A DNA stretch of 64,000 bases. It comes from Nageia nagi. Its lineage: Eukaryota > Pinophyta. The stretch is from NCBI GenBank assembly GCA_050084985.1, contig JBITNC010000001.1, positions 75,640,001-75,704,000 on the forward strand. Direction: 5' to 3'. This document shows positions 1 to 10,339 of the stretch, piece after piece (the first letter of the stretch is position 1; each line of letters opens with the position of its first letter). The notes beneath the pieces are model-generated. The model had not been told where the DNA came from. It did not search any database and was given only the letters and a program-made list of their open reading frames with translations. The translations under genes and the position numbers were made by a program.

Positions 1-297
1 AGTACAAACTTGATGAGTTGGAGCACCTACGAGTAATAACAAAATAGTTCTTTGCATCTTTAAGTCAAGCCTAGATTGCAAATAATAGAAGTCCATGAAA
101 TTTGATGCACATCTAGCAAACCTAAGTGGTCTTGAATTACATAGAGTGGGTGTTACTAAGAATCCACACTATGATCAGTAGAGGCTTGGTTATCTTGGGT
201 TTTATAGTTCCACGCTCATATAAGGGGATCCCAAGGTTTGAGTTAGTCAAGTTCTAGGTGTGAGTTGGTGTCTATAACCAAGTGGGCCAACCATATG

Positions 298-830
298 CTA
301 CCAAAATGTGATCTTGTTATTTCTTTCAACCCATAGGTTCCAAGCTAGCATTGCTAGAGTTGCATTCCAAAGAATATAAGGGATTGTAGTGGCTTTTGGG
401 TGGAACCAAGATAGCATTAGAGAGCCCATGTTAGCTAGGAGTGCCCAAGGTAGAGAGAAAATATTAAGGAGCTTACCCCAAATAGAAGAGGCATACACAT
501 AATGGAGAAGGAGGTGAGGACCTATTTTCTCTTCATTCCCATAGAGAATACACTTAGAGATTTTGGGCCAACCTCTTTTATGGAGCTACTCCCTTGAAAG
601 AAATTTGTTGTGCACTACTACCCATAGGAATATTTGAGCCTTGGATCATGATTTATTTTTCCATACCTTGCACCACACCTCTAGGATCTAATCTATAGGG
701 TCAAGGTTGAGAAATTAGTTGTATGCTAACTTAACTGAGTAAGAATTTAAAGGTGAAATGGGCCAAATGATAAAGTCATGCTTATTTGGTTTGAGATAAT
801 ATGAGAGAAGCCTTGCTTGAAAAGTCTATT
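298..830 (-). pseudogene. LINE zf-RVT C-terminal domain remnant
   Basis: Minus-strand translation across a few stops shows the zf-RVT pattern of plant LINE polyproteins: an S-V-K-L-A-Y start, a W-K-N-K-S / F-L-W core near 650, K-R-G-W-P near 575, a C-x2-G-N-E-E knuckle-like segment near 540, and H-L-L-L-H just before the open frame. The open part (498-298) ends in W-N-L-W-V-E-R-N-N-K, the usual run at the end of this domain. The first zinc ligand region keeps a single clear Cys, so binding is unlikely. It follows the RT in the expected order. Confidence 0.75.
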
Positions 831-1559
831 TTGTAGCTTGATGTTCAAAGGATATCTTGTCTAGGGTTTTCCAGATTAGATGAAGGGCTCCCTCCCTTTC
901 CACCCATTAATAGTAATCAATAACTTCACCCCCCTAAAGGTTGTGTAGGATAGGGTGAATTTGACTAAGAGTGGCATTAATTAAGAGTGGGTGTCTAGTA
1001 ATCCATGGGTTGGCCCAAAATTATACTTTTTCTCCCTCACCTAATGACCATTTCACATGGTTGATCAATTTAAGTCTAGTTTTCCTAAGGCCATTCTAGA
1101 CCATTGATCCATAGAGTACATCCTTTATAGTAAAGATACTAGATAGATTAGAGTTGTCTAGGTATTTTGATCTGAATGCTTGGCTCCAAAGCAAGGAAAT
1201 TTTTTTATAGAATCTCTAGATAATCTTCTCTAAGAGGGCTAGGTTCATAATCTTGAGGATCTTGATACCAAGCCCTCTAGCTGCCAAGTCCTTGTAGACT
1301 ATTGGCCATGATACTAAGTGTGGTTTGGGAGTTTTAGATTGACCCTACCATAGAAAATTCCTCATGAGTTGTTCTAATTTATTCAAGACCTTGGTAGGTA
1401 GCCAAAAATACCAAGCCAACATATTGGGAGAGCATTGAGTAATACTTTGATATTAATCAATCTACCTACTATGGATAGCCAATTAACTTTCTAAGTAGCC
1501 ATTTTGGAATGGAATTTGGCAACTATGGAGTCCCAGTAATTTCCAAAATTTCCTCCCTA

Positions 1560-2364
1560 GAAGAAAGGTAGGCCTAGATAGGAGCTTGGGAGTTTTTCCA
1601 TAGTCATGCTAATTTTCCTTGCCATAAGCTAGACAAGGGGAGAGGCATGTTTATCCCATAAAATTTTAATTTTTTGTAGTTCATCACTTATCTTGAGGCT
1701 AATTTGTATGTATTGAGCAAACATTTAATGATTTTTAACTCCTAGATGGAAGGGTAAACTATGACATTGTATCATTAGAACACTAAGAATGGGTAAGTGG
1801 GGGACAAAGATGGTTTATTTGTAGCCCCTTGATTTGTCCTAATGATTTTAGATGCTATAAGCCTCTACCAAGGGCTTAAACCACTATTATAAATAGTTAC
1901 TTCAAGAGTGTATCACCTTGATGTAATCCACATGTGATTTTGAAATACCCTTGTGCACATCCATTGATGAGGATGGAGAAGGATGGTTGGTTGATAAGTC
2001 TAGATAACCATTGTACCTAACCTACGTCAAATCCAAATTTTAGCATCACACATTGTAAGAAGGTCCAATTGATCCTATCAAAGACTTTCATCATGTTCAA
2101 TTTGATTAACAAATCATTTTTACCTTTCACTTATAGATAATGGATGAGCTCATGTATGAGAATGGCACCATCCATAAGTTAACTTCCTCTAGTAAATGCC
2201 TTTTGGTCATCAAAGATAATTTTAGGGATGATATTTTTCAACCTATTAGTTGCCACTTTAGTAATAACTTTATAGATTGAAATATAGAGAGAAATAGGTT
2301 TAAAAGCATGAATGGTTTTAACATGTTTAGATTTGGGGATGAGAGTTAAGAAAGTATGGTTCAT
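1560..2364 (-). pseudogene. LINE reverse transcriptase domain remnant
   Basis: The open piece 2364-2179 carries the LINE RT start: T-L-I-P-K, then P-I-S-L, K-V-I-T-K-V-A-T-N-R-L and D-Q-K-A-F. Downstream, across stops, follow F-D-R-I-N-W near 2070, a S-F-S-I-L-I-N-G block near 1965, G-L-H-Q-G-D at about 1932-1907, and the catalytic motif at about 1783-1764, which now reads as a decayed S-N-D-T in place of the family (F/Y)-A-D-D. The catalytic motif is therefore lost. This RT would have copied the LINE RNA at a nicked target. No function is expected. Confidence 0.82.
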
Positions 2365-2453
2365 CCTACCTAGGACACACTTTGAAGAAAAGGATTACTG
2401 GACTACCTCAACAACTTCATTTCTAAGTAATGACCAAAAGTGTTGGTAGAAGC

Positions 2454-2744
2454 CTAGGGGGAACCTAAAGGGCCAAGAGTACCAAAGCTCTTTATAGAAG
2501 GAACTACTTTGTCTGCCTCTTTAGGATATATCGAAGCCATAAGGGATGAATTTTGGATGGGAGACATAATATTGGGGATAAAGTCCAAAAAGTGTTTTTG
2601 AGCATCCTCATAGAATAAGTTATCTTTAGTGAGTAGGTTTTCAAAAAAGGAGATCATGTGGGTATCCAGTTCCTCAAGAATGGTAAGAATTTGGCCAAAG
2701 AGTGTATTTAAGCTCACAATTCTATTAGTGGCTCTATGTACCAT
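2454..2744 (-). pseudogene. LINE endonuclease-RT connector and RT N-terminus
   Basis: A 96-codon open stretch matches the connector of plant LINE polyproteins: R-I-V-S-L-N, a long helix ending S-F-F-E-N-L-L, then D-F-I-P-N-I-M, and finally the K-S-F-G-T-L-G-P-L-G-S-P stretch corresponding to the family's A-P-G-P-D-G-F-P. It lies between the endonuclease and RT in the expected order. The C-terminal proline is the last codon before a stop. It is a fragment of the same dead polyprotein, not a separate gene. Confidence 0.7.
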
Positions 2745-2999
2745 TGTTGTTAGGTGGAAGTATTTGGTGTTTTAATCCCCTTCCTTTAGCCACTAATTAC
2801 GAGATTTTTATTTCCAAAAAATTTCCTCTTGAAGGTAGACTTCATCTAGTTTCCAAAGCAAAAGCTATTCCTATTGTAGAAAGGAGTCATCCCAGTCTAT
2901 CTATCTAAAGATGGTCCTCTACTAGTGCTAGTTCATCTTCTAGCAAGTTTCACTTTTCATTGATATTGCCAAAGTCATCCTTATTCCATTATTTCAATT

Positions 3000-3880
3000 T
3001 TATCTTTAGGTTAATTAGTTTAACAAAAAATTGAAGCATTTTGGACCCCTTACTCTACCTCTCTTCCATCCACCAAGACTCCACAATCTCTAAAAATTAT
3101 GGGTGTACAAGCCACATATGTTCAAAATGAAAGGGTCCCCCCTTTTTCTTGGTAGGTAGTTCTAATTTTAAGCTGATGGGCTAGTGGTTCTATCCACCTT
3201 GGTTCATTACCTCTATTTGTGATAGGATTCTTTTCTTAGACCAATGATGAGTAAGAAAAAATCTATCTAGCTTCTTAAGTACTTTGTAGTTAGTAGATCT
3301 TTTTTTTGGACCAAGTGATCCTCCCTTGAATACAAAATGGCTCAATAAGTTGATGCTAATCTATGAATTCATTGAATAGCTCATCATATTTTTCTAACTT
3401 ATAGAGGCCTTCTTCATTTTCTTCTAAGTATATTATAGTATTAAATTCATCCCCAATAATGTATAGTATGTGATTATTCTATAAAAGCCAGTTGGAAATC
3501 TATCTCTAGCATTTAATTTGTTGTGCCACATCATGGGGACTACAAGTGTTAATTACAATGAAGGTAAGTATTGAAACTAGACATTTAGTAGTAATCACCA
3601 TCCAAGAACTATTGAGTACATCTACTAACCAAGCCAATTGGGAGGGATCCCATAATGTAGCTATACCTTCAGATTGACCTCTTGAATCACTAGCTAGAAC
3701 ATAACTTTTCAACCAAAATCATCTATTATAGGTAGTTAATTCTAAGCAAAGCATCTTAGTTTCTTGAATTAAAAATAGAGAGGGTTTGATAGAATGAATA
3801 AAGGCTTTTATAAATATGATTTTATTGGGGCCATGGAGGCCCCATGTATTCCAAGAAGTGAGTAACATAAGAGAGGCAAG
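3000..3880 (-). pseudogene. LINE AP-type endonuclease domain remnant
   Basis: The domain opens at about 3865 with S-W-N-T-W-G-L-H-G-P-N-K, the usual first block of LINE endonucleases. I-Q-E-T-K-M follows at 3770-3752 and contains the metal-binding glutamate. The open frame 3712-3506 gives G-I-A-T-L-W-D-P and a V-L-N-S-S-W core, and a G-D-E-F-N-T-I block near 3450 corresponds to the family G-D-F-N. Stops and frameshifts interrupt it. The region 3350-3000 is too decayed to place the terminal S-D-H motif. The enzyme would have nicked target DNA to prime reverse transcription. Confidence 0.78.
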
Positions 3881-3966
3881 GTTTCTTGGAGGTAATCATA
3901 CCTTCCAGTTTTGCTTGGTTCCTTGACTCAATGGTAGATAATGCTACTAGGGTGCACTTCTCCTTG

Positions 3967-5130
3967 TTAGTTTGATGCCCTTTTTTTTCCTATGCCTACC
4001 AAAGTTGATTTTAGATTATTTGGGTTTTGCTTTATATGTGCAGCTTTTAGGGGGTACGTATGGTTCAAATCTTGGTGAAACTCAGGTGAGATAGAATCAT
4101 CACTAGTTGTACCAATATAAAGGGGAGCTATGGATGATTTAGGGATGATATTTAGCAAAGGGGAATCCATCATGTTAATATCCATTTCTTTCAAAGTCAA
4201 ATTCTAAATAGGTGTATTAAACATAATTAGGGAATCAAAGAATAACAAGGGATTTTGAGTAGGGATGGGAGGAATCTCATGTGGAATATTTGGAGGGTCT
4301 TCTATATTAACTATTATTTGTAGGAATTTAAAGGGGTTGGATTAAATTATGTTCTAAAGTGGTACCACTTCTTTATTTGAAAGAGGGAAGGTACATAAGA
4401 GGTGGGTTAAGGCTTACTAGTGTTAGGCCTTCATTTTTGCTATTGAAAATTATCTAGCAAGCATCTGATGGGGTAGGTTTGTGGGGCATATGGGAATCTG
4501 CAAGTGAGGTGACCATATTATAAGAATATCCTACACCTAAAGGGACATTCTCATAGTTAAGAGTTTTCTCATAGTCCAAATCATCTTTTGGGAGGTGTAG
4601 TTAGATTTTTACTAGGAGAGGATTATGCAATTCCAGTTGTATATAAATCCTTGCATAAAAGGTAGATTTTCTCTCCAGAGTATGATCAGAGGTGAACTAA
4701 TAATCTATAAGGGCATATCCTATGGATTTGAATACCTCTTAATATAAATATTTTGGTGGGAGGTTCAAAAGTTGAACCCAAAAAGGGGCTAATGTTGGTG
4801 TCTCCTTACAAGGCTTAAATCCAAGGTGCCATGGTTTCATGAATAAGCTAACACACATGTAGAACCACTAACCATTTTGGAATATGAAATATATATCCTC
4901 TTTAGTAGCAAATATTACAAGGAAGTAGCCATTGGAGTAGTGGTTAACTATGACCTCCCCTTTAGTGTTTGAGTTATGATGGACCCAAGCTTCAATGGTT
5001 AAATATTAGATGTGGTAGCCCAGGAAGTGATAGATTAGGCCTTGGTTACCAAAAGTTGGATACCATTTATGACTTTGTGACTATGAATTTCCAATACTAA
5101 TGTGCCCTTTGATTCTCTTAGGCATCCTTA
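3967..5130 (-). pseudogene. LINE ORF1 remnant with DUF4283-like domain
   Basis: Between about 5130 and 4550, minus-strand translation shows the DUF4283 pattern of plant LINE ORF1 proteins: W-Y-P-T-F, K-P-W near 4830, P-F-W-V-Q-L-L-N-L-P-P near 4770, I-G-Y-A-L and Y-A-R-I-Y-I-Q-L-E-L near 4640. Stops fall within these blocks. The 77-codon open piece 4200-3967 is polar and unassigned, lying just before the endonuclease. ORF1 proteins bind the element's RNA. No CCHC knuckle could be placed with confidence. Confidence 0.68.
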
Positions 5131-5529
5131 ACCATTATTGTTGGAGTCTTGCAGTGGCTTGCACATTCATTTGTAGGGTTGTTTTGGTGCATTGGGGTGT
5201 TTTTTTCTAACTACATATTAGAATAACTATTTATTTTTTGTATCTTCACCAATATTAGAGGCATGGTGTAGTCCAAAACTTGGGGATGTTTAGGAATCCC
5301 TTGACCTATTTTTCATGGTCACGCCTAAGAGACTTATCGTAGGTATGCATCCAGGAGGTCTTGATCTTCAATCAACCCCAAGGATCCTGAATCATAGGAT
5401 AACACATCATTGATGGCATTCCAAAAAGAGAATTTTTGGTTGTACCAAATCTTTAATATATGTAAGGAGATCAAATTTCTCAATTTTGTAGGTTCCCATA
5501 CCTATTTCTATAATTTAAGGTCATTTATC

Positions 5530-6460
5530 TGCATTTACCACTAGTGAACCTTTTTGTAAGGGTTCAATATCATATCTAAGATAGGTCATTATGAATTATT
5601 CAAATTTTTTTGTATTAACAAAGCATATGGTTTTGGATCACCAAGTACTAAATGGACCTCACCTTGATGTTCAAATTTCAATCTTTAATGTATTATAGAT
5701 GGGTCTGCATCCATATCATGAATTTAAGATCTTCCTAATACCAAGTGATATGATAACTTTGAATCAACAACCTAAAATTTAGCTACAATTTTTTTGACTC
5801 TTATTGTTACCAAAATTATGGCTATTCCAATTGGATTTTTTGATGAGCTATCATATGCCCTAATGTAGAATGTATCTTCTTCTAAGTAAGCTATTTCTAC
5901 ACCTTTTTCTTGAAGTTGGATCAAAAACTTATGAGAAAACACATTATAAGTTGATCCATAATCTACCAATGTCCTTTTTATCTCCCATACATCTATCATA
6001 AATGTAATATACAAATCTAAGCATTCATCAAGAAGTTTTTTACTAAGCATTTCAAACTTGTAAAAATAGATAGCATCACATTCCTTGATAGACCTAATCT
6101 TTTTAAAAAACATGGTAGCAGACATATTTGTAGGGGCTATTTCTTTCTTGAATAAAGCATATAATATCTCCCTATGTGTATCATATGTGGATATCATATC
6201 ATACAAACTAATCTTAGTAGGAGTGTTTTTTAATTATTCAATCATACTATATGTTTTTGGATCAGGTGGGACACTTGTTTTATAGCAACTAGATTTGGAG
6301 CATGTCTTGGAAGCCCTCTTTGTAACCCAAAACAAACCTCTTTATCAACTAAAACTATATTCAGTATCATTCCTTGATATAAATATGTTTGATTAATTTG
6401 ATATTTCCCTTGAGCAATAATATCCAAAGTGGCTACCTCTAATGCTTTACAAAAATTCAT
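5530..6460 (-). pseudogene. Ty3/gypsy CCHC tail and aspartic protease remnant
   Basis: The 72-codon piece at 6460-6242 starts in a knuckle-like H-Q-K-K-G-H ... M-N-F-C-K-A-L-E context. The 144-codon open frame 6206-5772 contains a retropepsin start, R-T-L-V-D-Y-G-S-T, where the family has D-S-G; the central Ser is Tyr here. Beyond the stop at 5772, L-V-L-G-R-S-x-I-H-D-M (about 5750-5710) matches the protease C-terminal Y-x2-L-L-G-R-x-W-I-H-D block, with the Trp codon now a stop. Catalysis is unlikely. Confidence 0.72.
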
Positions 6461-6576
6461 AGCATGACCCTTTTTTTGATGATATATTCAATAAGAATTA
6501 GATTTTCCCATAGGAACATTATCATCTTGTTCTATTTTCTCCAATGGATGTAATAAAACTCTTTTCATTATATTCC

Positions 6577-7340
6577 TCATAATAAACCTTGGTTAATTAG
6601 AAAAGTATACCTTATTTCTTTTGTGGTAACAAATCTTGTCAACTTAGGTGGAGAGGTAGATGTATCAACCATACACATTGTCTTTTCTTCTTTCTTTTTA
6701 TGTGTCCTTTGATTCTCCTTATTGTAAGTAGTATATGTGTAGTTGATTTCCCCTAGAAAAGTATATAGAGTATACTTTTCTATGGTTTCATTATGTCCTT
6801 GATGCATAGTGCATAACTCTATAACAGTTCCTTGCTCTTTAATATTATGCTTGTATTGACCCATGAATGCTTTGATAAATTACTTGAATGAATCAATTGA
6901 TCCTCTAGGAATATTATATAACCATTGACTAATGTCATATTTTAGACTCATTGGGAAAAATTTGTCTATCAATTTTCCTCCAACCCTAATTTAAATAGGC
7001 ATTCCTCCTAAAAGTTGATAAGATGGTGCTTTGGGTCTTGGTCACCACTAAACATCTCAAACTTAGGGGCCTTATGGTCAGTTGGTAGGGGATAATTGCA
7101 AATATCACCTAATAAGTGTGACATGAATACACCATCATAATCTTCTACACTTTGCTAAAGTCTCTTACTATTCTCATGATTGGCTATTCTTTCAACTATG
7201 ATAGGATTTGGCACTACTGATGAACTACCAAAATTTTTTAATGCATTTACCTCTCTTGACAATTCTTCCAGTATTTTAGTGAAATTCTTAATCATGCTAA
7301 AAATAGTCTATGAATGCTGATGATAGTGTTGATCCATTAC
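6577..7340 (-). pseudogene. Ty3/gypsy gag remnant
   Basis: A frame read across stops from about 7340 has a long helical N-terminus (E-E-L-S-R-E-V-N-A-L), then A-P-K-F-E-M-F-S-G-D-Q-D-P, the hallmark start of the gag core in this branch. The open 95-codon piece 6864-6577 continues with the late gag block: Q-Y-K-H-N-I-K, then L-C-T-M-H-Q-G-H-N-E-T-I. Gag would form the capsid. Stops and a frameshift separate the two halves. Confidence 0.72.
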
Positions 7341-7349
7341 AAAATTCTT

Positions 7350-8160
7350 ATGAGATCTTGCTGGTAGGGTAAGATGAATTGAAATATTCAGGTTCATTAA
7401 AATGTAGACTAAAAATAATTCATAAATGATATATTGACATATTATTTTTTTATAATATGTAATTGAAACATATATGAGGTATATGGAATCAAATGAATAA
7501 TGATAATCAATTTACCTTCATTGCATTTGCATGAACATGAAATAACAATAATCATTCATTAATCATCATGATGCACTATAAGGAATGTACGTTGCCAATG
7601 GCCTAAGATAGTACACCATTAACTACATGGGATAAGAAGATCTATGAATGGAAAAAAAGATATGTGAAAGTAAGATGAATTGTTTAAGATATCTATGTAG
7701 AGGTGGTGTTACAAAATACTATTGTTGGTAGGATAGAGTGATCTTGCATGCTTTGGTATATCTATCTTGGTATTCCTGATATCCTCACATGATCTCAATT
7801 GTGTTGCCTTTGATGTTCTTTTATAGCAATGTATTAATCATTTTTTGATTCTTAGGATCATTAAATATTACATTGTTTATGGTATCTTTCTTGATATTTG
7901 ACACCTTTTACATCACATAATGGTCCCTTACATTGATTACATTGCCTTGGGTATATTTTGACCCCTTTTTATAATAAATATCTTTGATGCTATAGAATGA
8001 ATTATTTAATAAATAATAATTCATTTCTATGTGTATAAATGTAAATTCACCAAGCCATATCATCATATTAAGTAAATCCTCTTCAACATGTATCACATAT
8101 ACCAATCAATGCAAAACTAATTAATACCACTCTTAATTTTGAGTACTTGATAGTCTAAAT
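7350..8160. other. AT-rich gap without a recognised gene
   Basis: No domain, LTR terminus or primer-binding site could be recognised. A 65-codon open frame on the minus strand (8105-7908) has no familiar motif. The segment may be the decayed leader or LTR of the adjacent gypsy gag-protease fragment, but nothing in the sequence proves that. Confidence 0.4.
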
Positions 8161-8201
8161 TGACTGATTAGTTCATTACATAATTTTTTGGGCATTTACC
8201 T

Positions 8202-8341
8202 ATTTATAGGAACCATTGGCTTGATTGGTTCATTGCGTATATGATACAAGAAATGGAAATCAACATAAATAACCAAGGAAAAGCCAAATTTTCCTACAAC
8301 ACTATATGTAATGAACCAATCAATCCAATGGTTCCTATAAA
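8202..8341. repeat. Inverted repeat, about 40-bp arms
   Basis: The arm at 8202-8242 is repeated as reverse complement at about 8301-8341. Both contain TAGGAACCATTGG and GATTGGTTCATT blocks, and I count three to four mismatches. The spacer is about 60 bp. A third, weaker relative of the same motif (TTAGTTCATTACA) lies at 8169-8182. It could be a small foldback or MITE-like element, or the edge of an LTR. The gag fragment begins only about 20 bp to its right. Confidence 0.65.
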
Positions 8342-8363
8342 GATGTAATTTTACAAGTTTTAA

Positions 8364-8680
8364 GTGCCAAAAATGGATAAGTATAAAGGAAAGGAAGATA
8401 CAAGAGAGAATTTAAGACAATTTAAGTACTCATGTTATCTTATGAGTAATGAGGATGTCTTTATGCTAGGAACATTTTCAATGACTCTTATGGGGCAAGC
8501 TTTGGATTGGTATAAAAATTACCATACCATAACATATATTATTTTAAGCAATTGGCAATTCAAATTTTAGATCATTTTGCAATCAATGTAAGAAAGATAA
8601 CATCCATAAAATATTTGAGTAAACTCTCCCAATTTGAAAATGAATCAATTCACTAAACCAAAATCGGGCTTATATGGTGG
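8364..8680 (+). pseudogene. Ty3/gypsy gag fragment
   Basis: An open 68-codon stretch begins M-P-K-M-D-K-Y-K-G-K-E-D-T and reaches M-T-L-M-G-Q-A-L-D-W-Y, the diagnostic core of Retrotrans_gag. After a frameshift near 8550, Q-I-L-D-H-F-A-I-N-V-R-K and S-K-L-S-Q-F-E-N-E-S-I continue the same domain. Nothing else of the element follows; 8690-8890 holds only AT-rich sequence with a short TCCACCTTA inverted repeat. It is a solitary internal scrap on the opposite strand to the gypsy fragment to its left. Confidence 0.72.
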
Positions 8681-8894
8681 TAAATTTATGATGGTTTTAT
8701 TAGGAAAGCTAAAATCCACCTTAAAAAATTATTAAGATGATAGTTTTGTGCTACAATTTAAAATTACCCTTTAAAATCCTTAATAAGGTGGATTAAGGAT
8801 AACATAAAAAATTCCCTCTAAAATATCTAAAAATATGTTTTAAAAACATCTTCCAAAAAACTACCCTAAAAAGCTAAACAAAAAAAGAAAACTA

Positions 8895-8943
8895 TGGGTG
8901 GGAAAGGAAATACATGGATAGGAAGGGATTTTATGACCTTTGA
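8895..8943 (+). pseudogene. PPR pseudogene, left flank of the LTR insertion
   Basis: Bases 8901-8918 encode G-K-E-I-H-G, the common PPR turn preceding an A/B helix pair. If the LTR element is removed and one TTTGA kept, the frame G-R-D-F-M-T-F-D-D-V-D-I-V-S-W reads through the junction into the PPR motif starting at 13808. This shows the retrotransposon landed inside PPR-derived sequence. The piece is short, so the call rests mainly on continuity across the empty site. Confidence 0.6.
8939..8943. repeat. Target-site duplication TTTGA, left copy
   Basis: Five bases directly outside the LTR terminus, repeated exactly at 13803-13807. Five base pairs is the usual length produced by Ty3/gypsy integrases. 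Together the two copies fix the ends of the insertion. Confidence 0.92.
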
Positions 8944-10048
8944 TGTAATATCCCCAAAACTCACAAAATGCAATTTTTGTTAAAGTGTAATATTCCAAAG
9001 TTGAAATATCACTACTTAGGAATTTATATATATTTTTATATTTTCCTAACTAGCTCATTTCAAATCAAATCTACAAATTGAACAAGAAATAGAGCCATAA
9101 ATGAATTTTATTCTTCAAGAGCTAGGATGTCCCAAATGGACAAGTATAATACTTAAGGAAAAATACCCAAATGCTCAAGAAGGGGGATATTTTCCCTCAT
9201 AAGGTAGATTTGGATGATCTGGCCTTGCAAGTTCTTCAACCTCTTCTCCCCTATGCTGGATGAGCCTCCTCACACTGATTCAGCTAGTCTAGATCTAGGA
9301 TGTGCCTCCTCACACTAATTTGGTAGGTTAGATCTGGATTTGGAATATGGCTGCATTGGCTGGATCTAGATCTACCCTACTGGCTAGATTTGGATTAGGG
9401 ATAGAATAGTTCCACCACACTAGCTTGAACTATTCTAGTAACTCCACCTCATTGGCTTAAGCTACTCTAGCAACTCCACCTCACTGGCTTGAGCTACTAT
9501 CCTAGCTTAGGTAAGAACTCCTCCACACTAGCTCGAGTTCTCCCACTAAGCTAGCTGGAAAGCTACAACTCCACTAGCTGCTAACCCTTGAAAAGAGATA
9601 AACTCTGATGATTTTCAAGAATCCCCCAAATGATGCATCCCATCTCCTTTTATAATAAGATCTCTCATACCTTGGAATCACCCAAAGTGCAACATCCCTC
9701 TTCTGGTGTCTTGGGATGACAAATTAAATCATCTAGGGACCCAGGAAGCCCAATGTCCCACAATGGTTGCCTAGAGATGCCAAATTACAAGATCAATGGC
9801 TCATAAATGCAACATCCCATTATGAGAGACTAATATTGCATTAATTACAAATAATTGAGCTAGATTAATTAAATAAAATCCAAGGGTGAGTGCCTCAAGG
9901 GTCTCTTTAGCCTTGGTTACAGAAATAAATGCAAAATATTAATAAAATAATCCTAAATTAATTTATTTTTGGTTTCTCCTCCTTTTCCATGAATGTCACA
10001 TTCCAAGAGGAGAGAAAGTGGACATTTTACAAATTTGGGGACATTACA
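8944..10048 (-). repeat. 3' LTR of the PIN-carrying element
   Basis: Direct repeat of 12698-13802 with the same TG...CA termini. It abuts the polypurine tract at 10049 and the target duplication TTTGA at 8939. It carries the same TATAAAAG box (9654-9647, minus strand) and the same internal ACTCCACCTCA repeats (about 9430-9500). Confidence 0.95.
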
Positions 10049-10062
10049 AGTCTCCCCTTCTT
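10049..10062 (-). other. Polypurine tract
   Basis: The minus strand reads AAGAAGGGGAGACT immediately before the 3' LTR TGTAATGTCC. This is the plus-strand primer of reverse transcription and agrees with the orientation given by the primer-binding site. Confidence 0.85.
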
Positions 10063-10339
10063 GAATTGCTTGTCCCCAAGCAACTCAAGATAAATTGGCC
10101 CTTCTCTTTCCCATCTTCAAAAGCTGTAATGCGGATGAAAGAATAAGGAGAAAGAGTTTCAATTTTCTACTTCAAGTGATGGCCAAAATGTTTACCTTCA
10201 TAACTCCATAACCCAACATCCAAATCTTGAATGAAATCAAGGAGTGCTAGTGGGTTATCTTCTATCTCAAACTGCATCACATGATGGGAGTGGGTATCAT
10301 GTTTGTTATCCATAGGTGGTCCATGCTCAAAACCACTTA
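10063..10339 (-). other. Unassigned tail between PIN fragment and polypurine tract
   Basis: After the PIN W-S-S-N-A-S block and a stop, the frame continues L-H-I-L-S-G-F-E-H-G, possibly still PIN loop. Then comes an acidic open stretch with L-A-L-L-D-F-I-Q-D-L-D-V-G-L-W-S-Y and a stop near 10160. I do not recognise this second part. It could be element 3' untranslated sequence or a second captured scrap. Confidence 0.4.

Larger units (their letters stand above)
1..5450 (-). mobile_element. Decayed L1-type plant LINE (non-LTR retrotransposon), 3' end beyond the window
   Basis: Read on the minus strand, domains appear in the order of a plant L1-type LINE: ORF1 with a DUF4283-like RNA-binding region (about 5130-4550), an AP-type endonuclease (about 3880-3350), the RT connector (2744-2454), RT (2364-1560) and a zf-RVT C-terminal domain (about 830-298). 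Every frame carries stops and shifts, so this is a dead copy. The 3' end and poly(A) tail lie left of base 1. The upstream limit is set at about 5450, where a frame leading into ORF1 begins; just above it are sequences of a gypsy protease. Domain order and motifs are visible; the outer limits are inference. Confidence 0.85.
5530..7345 (-). mobile_element. Decayed Ty3/gypsy gag-protease fragment
   Basis: The minus strand holds gag (about 7340-6577), a CCHC-like region (about 6480-6440) and protease (about 6000-5530) in the correct order. RT, integrase and both LTRs are absent, so this is an internal fragment. Its truncated end meets the LINE ORF1 region at about 5500. I found no LTR, primer site or target duplication in 7345-8160. 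Confidence 0.75.
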
